This document shows, one piece after another, positions 56,419 to 64,000 of a stretch of 64,000 bases of DNA (positions within the stretch are counted from its first letter, which is position 1; the number at the start of each line of letters is the position of its first letter). The notes below the pieces were generated by a model. It was not told where the DNA came from. It saw nothing but the letters and a program-made list of their open reading frames with translations, and searched no databases. The translations under genes were made by a program, and so were the position numbers. The stretch covers positions 124,001 to 188,000 of the forward strand of contig NZ_LBCQ02000010.1 of the NCBI RefSeq assembly GCF_001014615.2, given 5' to 3'. Origin of the DNA: Aquamicrobium sp. LC103 (GTDB lineage: Bacteria; Pseudomonadota; Alphaproteobacteria; Rhizobiales; Rhizobiaceae).

Positions 56419-56658
56419 TCAGTCGCGCTCGCGATCGGCCAGGAACTCGTCGGAGCTCCTGCCCGGCCTGGCATGCGCGCGATAAAGCGCCTGAGCGCGG
56501 GCAATGCTGCTCGACAGCGGCGACAACCGAAGCTCTCCGTCTTGCACGGTGAGGATCAGCCGGCTCTCTCCCTCGATCCCGAGCGCCTCGCGCACTGACC
56601 GGGGCAACACCATCCGCCCGTTGGCGGCTATCTTCACATCGGTGACAAGTTCAACCAT
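56419..56658 (-). CDS. AbrB-type antitoxin
   Basis: A 79-residue protein. Residues 1-45 form an AbrB/SpoVT fold: VTDVKIAANGRMVLPRSVREALGIEGESRLILTVQDGEL. The remainder is a helical toxin-binding tail rich in Ala, Arg and Asp. The start at 56658 is in the middle of a longer frame that runs antisense to the carboxypeptidase gene; only this part is antitoxin-like. It is the third AbrB/PIN module of the window. Confidence 0.85.
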   Translation of the reverse strand: MVELVTDVKIAANGRMVLPRSVREALGIEGESRLILTVQDGELRLSPLSSSIARAQALYRAHARPGRSSDEFLADRERD

Positions 56659-56680
56659 CTTCCATCCCGATCTGACCTCA

Positions 56681-56702
56681 TGGCAGTATCCATATAATGC
56701 CA
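56681..56702. promoter_or_regulatory. Imperfect inverted repeat upstream of the AbrB antitoxin
   Basis: TGGCA (56681-56685) and TGCCA (56698-56702) flank an A/T-rich centre, 23 bases before the antitoxin start. Another ATGCCA lies at 56715-56720. The arms are short, so the operator role is tentative. Confidence 0.4.
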
Positions 56703-56829
56703 CAAAACGAAGAATGCCATAATCACTTGTCGGACCCCACGCTACCTTGTCAGGCGCAATTTCGGGCGCTTCCGTCACCAGGCAGGACGCTCTATATCCC
56801 TTCTTCCCACAGCAAATCAGGAATGTTCC

Positions 56830-58314
56830 ATGTCCTTCGCAAAGCTCGATGATCTCTGCCGCCGCCTTGACGCGCTCGAACACGCGCTGGCCATCCTCGG
56901 CGCGGACGAGGCGACCCACATGGCGGTCGGCGGCGGCGAAGCGCGCGCGGAAGCCATGTCGACACTGTCCGGCATGTATCACCGTCAGGCGACGGCGCCC
57001 GAGATCGAAGACTGGCTCGCTGCCGCCGAGAAGGAAGCGCTGAACGAGGAGCAGGCCGCCGCGATCACCGAATTCCACAGGCGCTACGTCAACCTGACCT
57101 GCCTGCCGGCCGAGTTCGTGGAGCGCCAGACCCGGGCGCGCATGCGCTGCGAGCAGCTTTGGCGCGACCTGCGGGCCAAGAACGACTGGGCCGGCTTCCT
57201 GCCGGCGCTGGAAGGCATCGTCGAACTCGTGCGCGAGGAGGCCGCCATGCGCGCCGACGTGCTCGGGCTCGATCCCTACGACGCGCTGATGGAGCAATAC
57301 GATCCCGGCAACCGCGCCGCCGAAATCGGAGAGGTCTTCTCCGAGCTGAAGCACTTCCTGGTCGACTTCGTGCCGAAGGCGCTCGACGTGCAGGAACGCC
57401 GGCTCGCGGACCGTCCCTTGCGTCCGCTTGCCGGCGCCTACCCGATCGAGAAGCAGCGCGAGCTCGGACTTGCGATGATGAACGCCGTCGGTTTCGACCT
57501 CACCCGCGGCAGCCTTTCGGTCTCCCACCATCCTTTCTGCGGCGGGGTGCCTACCGACGTCCGCATCACCACCCGCTACAAGACCTCCGAATTCCTCTCC
57601 TCGCTGATGGGCGTGCTGCACGAGACCGGCCATGCGCTCTACGAGCAGGGCCTGCCCCGCGAATGGGCGCACTGGCCGCTCGGCAAGGCGCGCGGCATGG
57701 CCATCCACGAAAGCCAGAGCCTGTTCGTGGAAAAGCAGATCGGCCGCAACCCGGCATTCTGGGATTGGGCGCTGCCGGTGGTGGAGCGTCATCTCGGCGA
57801 AAGCTGGTCGAAAGAGGATATCCTCGCCTACGTCCACCGGGTGGAGCGCGGATTGATCCGGGTCGACGCCGACGAGGTCACCTACCCGCTCCACGTCATC
57901 CTGCGCTTCGAGCTCGAACAGGAGCTGATCGCCGGGCGGCTCGAGGTCCGCGACCTGCCGGAGGCCTGGGATGCCAAGATGCGCGACTATCTCGGCCTTT
58001 CGACGCTCGACAATCCGGCCGACGGACCGATGCAGGACGTCCATTGGCCGAGCGGCGCCTTCGGCTACTTCCCATCCTACACGCTCGGCGCGATGATCGC
58101 GGCACAGCAATGGGCGGCGATCGAGCGCGAGCATCCCGGAATAGACGACGAGATCGCCGAGGGCCGGTTCGAGACGGTCAACGAATGGCGCCGCGCTTGG
58201 ATCTGGTCGCAGGCCTCGCGCTGGTCCACGCCCGAGCTCATCGAGCGCGCCACCGGCGAGCCGCTGAACGTCGATCACTTCCGCCGGCATCTCGAGGCGC
58301 GGTACGGCGGATAG
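56830..58314 (+). CDS. M32 family metallocarboxypeptidase
   Basis: A 494-residue zinc carboxypeptidase of the thermostable (Taq) type, which removes C-terminal amino acids. The zinc site HETGH is at 264-268 and the third ligand region HESQSLF at 293-299. The substrate loop RITTRY (245-250) and the DVHWPSGAFGYFPSYTLG motif near the C-terminus are typical. The N-terminal WD-type motif after the first helix is not conserved (ILGADEATHMAVGGGEAR). Length is normal and the protein is probably cytoplasmic. Confidence 0.95.
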   Translation: MSFAKLDDLCRRLDALEHALAILGADEATHMAVGGGEARAEAMSTLSGMYHRQATAPEIEDWLAAAEKEALNEEQAAAITEFHRRYVNLTCLPAEFVERQTRARMRCEQLWRDLRAKNDWAGFLPALEGIVELVREEAAMRADVLGLDPYDALMEQYDPGNRAAEIGEVFSELKHFLVDFVPKALDVQERRLADRPLRPLAGAYPIEKQRELGLAMMNAVGFDLTRGSLSVSHHPFCGGVPTDVRITTRYKTSEFLSSLMGVLHETGHALYEQGLPREWAHWPLGKARGMAIHESQSLFVEKQIGRNPAFWDWALPVVERHLGESWSKEDILAYVHRVERGLIRVDADEVTYPLHVILRFELEQELIAGRLEVRDLPEAWDAKMRDYLGLSTLDNPADGPMQDVHWPSGAFGYFPSYTLGAMIAAQQWAAIEREHPGIDDEIAEGRFETVNEWRRAWIWSQASRWSTPELIERATGEPLNVDHFRRHLEARYGG

Positions 58315-58424
58315 GCTGTCCGCCTCGTGCGTGGATTGCTTCACTTCCCTCTTGCCGAGGTCTCCAAACCGTTCGACATTGCGGGAAATGAGAGCCGCAT
58401 CGAACGGTCCGGGAGGGGAAGCGC

Positions 58425-60083
58425 ATGGAGGAAGCGGATGCCATCGTCATCGGCGCGGGATTGGCCGGCCTTGTAGCGGCATGCGAGCTCGGCGACGCGG
58501 GCAAGCGCATCATCGTCCTGGAGCAGGAAGGCCAGAATTCACTCGGCGGCCAGGCCTTCTGGTCGCTCGGTGGCCTGTTCTTCGTCAACAGCCCGGAGCA
58601 GCGGCGCATGCGCATCCGCGACAGCGCCGAGCTCGCCTGGCAGGACTGGCTCGGCTCGGCGCGCTTCGACCGCGAGGAGGATTTCTGGCCGCACCGCGTA
58701 GCGGAGGCTTTCATCGACTTCGCCGCCGGCGATATGCAGCCGTGGCTGCGGGCGATGGGCATGCGCTGGTTTCCCGTCGTCGGCTGGGCTGAGCGCGGCG
58801 GAGCGCTCGCGCATGGGCACGGCAATTCCGTCCCCCGCTTCCATCTGACCTGGGGCACCGGTCCGGGCGTGGTCGAGCCTTTCGTGCGCCGCGCCCTCGA
58901 GCATGTCGATTCCGGCCGGCTGCAATTCAGGTTCAGATATCGCGCCAGCCGGCTCGTGCGCACAAATGGCGCGGTCACCGGGGTCGCCGGCGAGATACTC
59001 GAGCCGTCGACCGTGGAGCGGGGCCAACGGTCGAGCCGCGAGGTCGCCGGCAATTTCGAGCTGGCGGCCGGTGCGGTGGTCGTCTCGTCAGGCGGCATCG
59101 GCGGCAATTTCGAGCTGGTGCGCAAGAACTGGCCGGTCAAGCGCCTCGGCCCGCCGCCGGCAACGATGGTGGCCGGCGTACCGCACCATGTCGACGGCCG
59201 CATGGTCGCGATCGCGCAGGAGGCGGGCGCGGCGGTCATCAATGCCGACCGCATGTGGCACTACACGGAGGGCGTGAGGAACTGGGCGCCGATCTGGCCA
59301 AACCACGGCATCCGCATCCTTCCGGGGCCGTCCTCCATGTGGTTCGACGCGATCGGAAATCGCCTGCCGGCGCCATGCTTTCCGGGTTTCGACACGCTTG
59401 CCACGCTCAAGCACATCCTGTCGACCGGCTACGACTATTCCTGGTTCGTGCTGACCCAGGCGATCATCAAGCGTGAATTCGCGCTGTCCGGCTCGGAGCA
59501 GAACCCCGATATCACCTCGAAGAAATGGCTGAACGTGCTGCGAAGCCGACGCGGCGCGGGAGCTCCGCCGCCCGTCGAGGCGTTCAAGAAGCATGGCGAG
59601 GATTTCATCGTTCGCGACACGCTGCCCGAGCTGGTCGAGGCGATGAACGCGCTGACCGGCGAGGAACTGATGGACATCGAGCGGCTGCGCTCCCAGATCG
59701 CCGCCCGCGACCGCGAGATCGACAATCCCTTCTCCAAGGACGCGCAGATGACCGCGATACGCGGCGCGCGCGGCTATATCGGCGACCGGCTGATCCGCAC
59801 CGCCAAGCCGCACAAGATCCTCGACCCCGCCAACGGCCCGCTGATCGCGGTCAAGCTGCACGTGCTCACACGCAAGACGCTGGGCGGCCTCCACACCAAT
59901 CTGAACAGCCAGGTGCTCGACGCGGTCGGCGAGGCGATACCGGGCCTCTACGCGGCCGGGGAGGTTGCCGGCTTCGGCGGTGGTGGTTATCACGGCTACA
60001 ATGCGCTCGAAGGCACTTTCCTCGGCGGCTGCATCTTCTCCGGCCGCAATGCCGGGCGGCATGCCGCGTCGGGGAAAATCTGA
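58425..60083 (+). CDS. FAD-binding dehydrogenase (fumarate reductase/KsdD-like)
   Basis: A 552-residue flavoprotein of the succinate dehydrogenase/fumarate reductase fold. The FAD loop is AIVIGAGLAGLVAACELGDAG at the N-terminus, with the partner EQEGQNSLGGQAF segment. The C-terminal flavin motif GLYAAGEVAGFGGGGYHGYNALEGTFLGGCIFSGR is clear. There is no signal peptide. Such enzymes reduce or oxidise C-C double bonds of organic acids or steroids; the substrate is not readable. It is followed 40 bases later by the M20 amidohydrolase gene and is likely co-transcribed. Confidence 0.9.
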   Translation: MEEADAIVIGAGLAGLVAACELGDAGKRIIVLEQEGQNSLGGQAFWSLGGLFFVNSPEQRRMRIRDSAELAWQDWLGSARFDREEDFWPHRVAEAFIDFAAGDMQPWLRAMGMRWFPVVGWAERGGALAHGHGNSVPRFHLTWGTGPGVVEPFVRRALEHVDSGRLQFRFRYRASRLVRTNGAVTGVAGEILEPSTVERGQRSSREVAGNFELAAGAVVVSSGGIGGNFELVRKNWPVKRLGPPPATMVAGVPHHVDGRMVAIAQEAGAAVINADRMWHYTEGVRNWAPIWPNHGIRILPGPSSMWFDAIGNRLPAPCFPGFDTLATLKHILSTGYDYSWFVLTQAIIKREFALSGSEQNPDITSKKWLNVLRSRRGAGAPPPVEAFKKHGEDFIVRDTLPELVEAMNALTGEELMDIERLRSQIAARDREIDNPFSKDAQMTAIRGARGYIGDRLIRTAKPHKILDPANGPLIAVKLHVLTRKTLGGLHTNLNSQVLDAVGEAIPGLYAAGEVAGFGGGGYHGYNALEGTFLGGCIFSGRNAGRHAASGKI

Positions 60084-60123
60084 CAGGCCGACGGCTGAGC
60101 CAGGTAAAATCGAAAGCGAATCC

Positions 60124-61272
60124 ATGTTCCTGAGCAATCAAGACATCGCCGATCTCGTCGCCTGGCGTCGCAAGCTCCACGAGAACCCGGAAATATCGGG
60201 AGAGGAATCGGAAACCGCCCGCGAGGTTCGCTCGTTCCTCGCGGCCAGCGGGCCCGACCGGGTCATCTCCAATCTCGGCGGCCACGGGGTGGCGGTCGTC
60301 TATGAGGGCAGCGAGCCGGGACCGACCGTTCTCTTCCGCGCCGAGCTCGACGCGCTCCCGATCGAGGAGCTCGGCGATGTCCCTCACCGCTCCCGCGTGA
60401 CCGGCAAGGGGCATTTGTGCGGCCATGACGGGCACACGGCCATCCTCGCCGCCGTCGGTCGACAACTTGGCCGCGAGCGGCCCCGCCGCGGCCGCGTGGC
60501 GCTGATGTTCCAGCCCGCGGAAGAGACCGGAGCCGGTGCGGCCGCCGTCATCGCCGATCCGAAATTCGCCGAGGTCGCTCCGGACTACGCCTTCTCGCTG
60601 CATAATTTGCCGGGGCTTCCGCTCGGCCATGTGGGCGTCAAGACCGGCGTGGTCAACTGCGCCTCGCGTGGCATGCTCATCGTCCTCGACGGCAAGACCG
60701 CCCATGCCTCGATGCCGGAAACCGGCATTTCGCCGATGCAGGCCGTTTCCCGGTTGATGCCGGAGCTCACCGCGCTCGGCGGCGGCGATATCTCCTCGGA
60801 GGATTTCGCCCTGGTGACGGTCACCCATGCCGCGATGGGCGCGCCGGCTTTCGGCATCGCGCCCGGGCGGGCGGAAATCTGGGCGACGCTGCGCACGCTC
60901 GTCGACCGGCGCATGGAGAAGCTTTGCGAACGGGCCGAATCCCTCGTCCGCGAGGCCGCGGAGCGTGACGGTCTCGTCTGCGGGATTTCCTATCACGACA
61001 TCTTCCGCCATTGCGAGAACGACGCCGAAGCGGTGCGGCACCTGCGCGCCGCCCTCGACGCGGAAAGCATTCCGCACGACGAGGCCGGCCTGCCCATGCG
61101 CGCTTCGGAGGATTTCGGCCGCTTCGGCGACGGCGCCAGATCGGCGATGCTGTTTCTCGGCTCGGGCGTCGACCACCCTGCCCTGCACAATCCCGATTAC
61201 GACTTCCCGGACGACCTGATCACGGTCGGGGCGAGGATCTTCATGCGCACGGCCCGCAACCTGCTCGGCTGA
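60124..61272 (+). CDS. M20 family amidohydrolase/aminoacylase
   Basis: A 382-residue metal-dependent hydrolase of the hippurate/IAA-amino acid hydrolase group. Metal-binding features are GHLCGHDGHTAIL near the N-terminal third and FQPAEETGAGA. The dimerisation domain carries DGKTAHASMPETGISP, and MRASEDFGRFG near the C-terminus supplies the last ligand region. It cleaves an N-acyl or amide bond; the substrate is unknown. Start 60124 (MFLSNQDIADLVAWRRKLHENPE) fits the family; the longer frame overlaps the FAD gene. Confidence 0.92.
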   Translation: MFLSNQDIADLVAWRRKLHENPEISGEESETAREVRSFLAASGPDRVISNLGGHGVAVVYEGSEPGPTVLFRAELDALPIEELGDVPHRSRVTGKGHLCGHDGHTAILAAVGRQLGRERPRRGRVALMFQPAEETGAGAAAVIADPKFAEVAPDYAFSLHNLPGLPLGHVGVKTGVVNCASRGMLIVLDGKTAHASMPETGISPMQAVSRLMPELTALGGGDISSEDFALVTVTHAAMGAPAFGIAPGRAEIWATLRTLVDRRMEKLCERAESLVREAAERDGLVCGISYHDIFRHCENDAEAVRHLRAALDAESIPHDEAGLPMRASEDFGRFGDGARSAMLFLGSGVDHPALHNPDYDFPDDLITVGARIFMRTARNLLG

Positions 61273-61290
61273 CGGCCGGTTGCGCGGCGA

Positions 61291-63093
61291 TCATCCCGCC
61301 GCCCTCTGCAAGGCTTCGCTCCCATGGTCGAACTGCAATGCGGCGAGACGGGCATAGGTGCCGCCCTTGGCGACGAGGCTGCGGTGCGTGCCTTCCTCGA
61401 CGATGCGGCCATCCTCCATGACGAGGATGCGATCGGCTTTGAGAACGGTCGCCAGCCGGTGGGCGATCACGATCGTCGTGCGCCCTTCCATCAGCTCTTC
61501 CAGCGCGGTCTGCACCAGGGTCTCGCTTTCGGCGTCGAGCGCCGAGGTCGCCTCGTCGAGCAGCAGGATCGGAGCGTCGCGCAGGATTGCACGCGCGATC
61601 GCCACGCGCTGGCGCTGCCCGCCGGAAAGTGTCACGCCACGTTCGCCGAGTTCGGTGTCGTAGCCCTTTTCCAGCCGTCCGATGAATTCGTCGGCATGGG
61701 CGTCCCTGGCTGCCTGCACGATTTCGGCTTCGGTCGCCCTCGGCCGTCCGAAGCCGATATTGTCGCGCGCCGTCGCGGCGAAGATCGTCACATCCTGCGG
61801 CACGATTGCGATGCGGCTGCGCAGTTCGCCGAGGTCGGCGTCGCGCAGGTCGACCCCGTCGATCAGTATCTTGCCGCCGTCCGGATCGTAGAAGCGCAGC
61901 AGGAGCGAGAAGACCGTGCTCTTGCCGGCGCCCGAGGGACCGACGATCGCGACCGTCTCGCCCGGCTTGACGCGAAAGGAGAGATTGTCGAGCGCCGCCT
62001 GGCCGGGCCGTACGGGATAGGCGAAGACGACGTCGCGGAACTCGACCGAACCCGTGGCCGGGACCGGCATGGCGACCGGGCTCGCCGCGGCTGCTATTGC
62101 CGGCTCCTCCGCCAGAAGCTCCGTCAGCCTTTCAGCCGCTCCGGCCGCCTGGCTGAGCTCGCCCCACACCTCCGAAAGCGCGCCGAGCGCGCCGGCGGCG
62201 AAGACCGAATAAAGCAGGAACTGGCCGAGCGTGCCCGGCGAGATCGTGCCCGCCAGCACGTCCTTCGAGCCGAACCACAGCACCGCCACCACCGAGGAGA
62301 AGATCGCGAAGATCGCGAAGAAGGTGAGAACGGACCTGGCAAGCACCGAGGAGCGCGCCGCCTCGAACGCCGCGTTCACCGCCGTGGAGAAACGGGAAAC
62401 GACGAGCGCCTCGTTGGTGAAGGACTGCATGGTCCGCACCGCACCGATCTGTTCGCTCGCATAGGCGCTCGCCTCGGCAAGCGTGTCCTGCGCGGCGCGC
62501 GACTTGCGACGCACGGAGCGGCCGAAGGCGACCAGCGGCAGCACGATGACGGGGATCGCCGCGATCACCAGGCCGGAAAGCTTCGGGCTGGTGATCACCA
62601 TCATCGCCAGCGCGCCGAGGCCGAGAATGGCGTTGCGCAGGGCGACCGAGGCAGTCGCCCCGACGGTGGATTTTATCTGCGTCGTGTCGGCGGTGAGCCG
62701 CGAGACGATCTCGCCGGACTGGACCGTGTCGAAGAAGCCGGGCGAAAGCTTCGTCACATGAGCGAACACGTCGCGCCTCAGGTCGGCGACCACCCGTTCG
62801 CCGAGCGTGATGACGAAATAATAGCGGCAGGCGCTCGCCAGCGCGAGCACGCCCGCGATCACGACCATCATGCCGAAATAATTCGAGATGAAGGTGGAAT
62901 CGGAACTGGTGAAACCGTGGTCGATCATCCGGCGCAGCGCGATCGGCAGGGTCAGCGTCGTGGCCGCGGCCAGCACCAGCGAAAAAATTGCGCCGAGAAC
63001 GAGGACGCGATAGCGCAGGACATAGGGATAGAGCTTGCGCAGGGGCTTCAGCGAGCGCCGCTTCGCGTCGTTTTCCAGCACGTCGAGCGCCAT
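61291..63093 (-). CDS. ABC transporter, fused permease/ATPase (MsbA-like exporter)
   Basis: A 600-residue half-transporter that should work as a homodimer. Six membrane helices occupy about 20-320. The ATPase domain (about 350-590) has Walker A VGPSGAGKST, the signature LSGGQRQRVA and Walker B ILLLDEATSALD with the H-loop IAHRL. It belongs to the lipid/multidrug exporter group; MsbA-like lipid flipping is possible but unproven. It is divergent from rpmE with 196 bases between, an arrangement I recall in related genomes. Confidence 0.92.
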   Translation of the reverse strand: MALDVLENDAKRRSLKPLRKLYPYVLRYRVLVLGAIFSLVLAAATTLTLPIALRRMIDHGFTSSDSTFISNYFGMMVVIAGVLALASACRYYFVITLGERVVADLRRDVFAHVTKLSPGFFDTVQSGEIVSRLTADTTQIKSTVGATASVALRNAILGLGALAMMVITSPKLSGLVIAAIPVIVLPLVAFGRSVRRKSRAAQDTLAEASAYASEQIGAVRTMQSFTNEALVVSRFSTAVNAAFEAARSSVLARSVLTFFAIFAIFSSVVAVLWFGSKDVLAGTISPGTLGQFLLYSVFAAGALGALSEVWGELSQAAGAAERLTELLAEEPAIAAAASPVAMPVPATGSVEFRDVVFAYPVRPGQAALDNLSFRVKPGETVAIVGPSGAGKSTVFSLLLRFYDPDGGKILIDGVDLRDADLGELRSRIAIVPQDVTIFAATARDNIGFGRPRATEAEIVQAARDAHADEFIGRLEKGYDTELGERGVTLSGGQRQRVAIARAILRDAPILLLDEATSALDAESETLVQTALEELMEGRTTIVIAHRLATVLKADRILVMEDGRIVEEGTHRSLVAKGGTYARLAALQFDHGSEALQRAAG

Positions 63094-63289
63094 TCACCCT
63101 TCCCTTGCATTCTTGCCGCGGGCAAAATGCGCCCGCTCGGCCTTGTGCTTCAATTGCGGCTGATGTATAGGCCAGCCGACCGTTTTTGAAGCCGTGGCTC
63201 TTCAATAGCTGCGGCTTCTAGTTTTGACAGTGGGCGCATCGACGCAGGTTCCGCCGCTCGAAGAACCACGCAACGCCAGGACAAGACCG

Positions 63290-63511
63290 ATGAAAGCCGA
63301 TATTCATCCCGATTACCACTCCATCAAGGTCGTCATGACTGACGGCACCGAATACATGACCCGTTCCACCTGGGGCAAGGAAGGCGACACGATGAATCTC
63401 GACATCGACCCGACCACGCACCCGGCATGGACCGGCGGCCAGCAGACGCTGATCGACCGCGGCGGCCGTCTCTCCAAGTTCAAGAAGCGCTACGAAGGTC
63501 TCGGCATCTAA
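63290..63511 (+). CDS. rpmE: 50S ribosomal protein L31
   Basis: A 73-residue ribosomal protein with the L31 core: [20 protein letters not shown] and [19 protein letters not shown]. It contains no cysteines, so it is the zinc-free (C-minus) form. The ATG at 63290 is set by the conserved N-terminus. A tight terminator follows. Confidence 0.95.
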   Translation: MKADIHPDYHSIKVVMTDGTEYMTRSTWGKEGDTMNLDIDPTTHPAWTGGQQTLIDRGGRLSKFKKRYEGLGI

Positions 63512-63555
63512 CGAGCCCCGCGCGCGGCGCGAGCCGCGCCGGCCCGATGATTTTC

Positions 63556-63584
63556 AAGGCCGCCTTCGGGCGGCCTTTGCTTTT
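63556..63584 (+). terminator. Rho-independent terminator of rpmE
   Basis: AAGGCCGCC and GGCGGCCTT form a 9-bp stem closed by the stable TTCG tetraloop, followed by TGCTTTTT, 44 bases after the rpmE stop. Confidence 0.93.
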
Positions 63585-63712
63585 TGAGCCGGCTCTTTTT
63601 GTCACGCCCTCTGGATTTCAGCGCCCCGCGCTCCAGATAATCGTCGAAGCTCCTTCGTTTCGGCGCCGTTCGCGAAGGTGCGATCTTTTTTCCGCTCAAC
63701 CGTCGAGGTCAG

Positions 63713-63737
63713 GGAACCGCGAGGGTTGTTTTGCGTT
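63713..63737 (+). promoter_or_regulatory. EcfG (general stress sigma) promoter of the second rpoH
   Basis: GGAAC (63713-63717), 16 bases, then CGTT (63734-63737) match the alphaproteobacterial EcfG/RpoE2 consensus GGAAC-N16/17-CGTT. It lies about 116 bases before the second rpoH start. The 341-base gap between rpmE and this gene otherwise holds only the rpmE terminator and the untranslated leader. Confidence 0.78.
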
Positions 63738-63852
63738 GGTTCCATTAGGCAACGCTCCCGTTCACGCATGACTGGGTGTCGGCCCCGCCGCATGATCGAG
63801 CGGCACGAAGGCGGACGCTCATCTTGCCGGGAGGAAGCTTGGGAGCGCGACG

Positions 63853-64000
63853 ATGGAACATTCCGCGAAACGATCGCTGATCCGGCAAGCCATGCGGGCG
63901 CCCTATCTCGGCCGCGAGGAGGAACACGAACTGGCCGTGCGCTGGAAGGAACAGCACGACCAGAACGCCCTTAACCGGATCACGGTGTCTCATATGCGCC
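63853..64000 (+). CDS. rpoH2: Second RpoH-type sigma factor (N-terminal part, cut by window edge)
   Basis: Only 49 codons are visible. The product begins MEHSAKRSLIRQAMRAPYL and continues REEEHELAVRWKEQHDQNALNRITVSHMR, which aligns with region 1.2/2.1 of RpoH (compare PMLQPQEEYMLAKRYQEHDD and KLVTSHLRLVAKIA in the first RpoH). The sequence is clearly different from the RpoH at 11232, so it is a paralogue, probably RpoH2. Its promoter matches the general-stress sigma EcfG. The rest lies outside the window. Confidence 0.85.
   Translation, partial: MEHSAKRSLIRQAMRAPYLGREEEHELAVRWKEQHDQNALNRITVSHMR

Overview
The window is a GC-rich chromosomal segment of an alphaproteobacterium. The likely order is Hyphomicrobiales, in a Phyllobacteriaceae/Mesorhizobium-like lineage. 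The evidence is gene order: pstSCAB-phoU-phoB; a serC-type leader ahead of serC-serA; a ruvCAB-ybgC-tolQRAB-pal-cpoB-tilS-ftsH...glmM block; RcdA; two RpoH sigma factors; Omp25/Omp31-like porins; and matches to CtrA and EcfG sites. No rRNA, CRISPR array, prophage or insertion sequence was seen. One tRNA (Glu, CTC) is present.

Layout. 0-5.8 kb: high-affinity phosphate uptake operon on the minus strand, read from a triple Pho box, with a hairpin between pstS and pstC. 5.8-16.2 kb: a soluble hybrid histidine kinase, tRNA-Glu, a VOC protein, a small membrane protein, an RluD-type pseudouridine synthase, rpoH, a large anchored protein, purA and an EamA transporter. 16.2-22 kb: a FitAB toxin-antitoxin pair, serC-serA, and two outer-membrane beta-barrel genes each preceded by TTAA-N7-TTAA CtrA-like sites. 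22-31.3 kb: glmM, then about 8 kb of accessory genes separating it from ftsH. These are a diheme cytochrome/beta-helix pair of unknown function and four regulator-linked units (TetR, MarR-cupin, SDR-TetR, HxlR-acyl-CoA dehydrogenase), several with clear palindromic operators. 31.4-45.2 kb: the conserved envelope and recombination block, in which two AbrB/PIN toxin-antitoxin modules sit inside the ruv genes. 45.4-49.5 kb: a TSUP permease, rcdA, a probable CtrA-linked small RNA, an acyl-CoA synthetase and a second TSUP permease. 49.6-56 kb: a ThiE-like protein, a Sel1-repeat protein, efp, an inositol monophosphatase, an epimerase and a MotA/MotB-like pair. 56-64 kb: a third AbrB/PIN module, an M32 carboxypeptidase, a flavoprotein, an M20 amidohydrolase, an ABC exporter, rpmE and the start of a second rpoH behind an EcfG-type promoter.

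How the parts fit. The envelope genes (Tol-Pal, FtsH, GlmM, porins) and cell-cycle elements (CtrA-like sites, RcdA, the small RNA) suggest coupling of envelope composition to the cell cycle. The sigma genes suggest a stress cascade: EcfG to RpoH2, and RpoH to ftsH. Four PIN-toxin modules in 64 kb is a high density. The least explained items are the cytochrome/beta-helix pair, the MotAB-like pair, the small RNA and the toxin modules within ruv.
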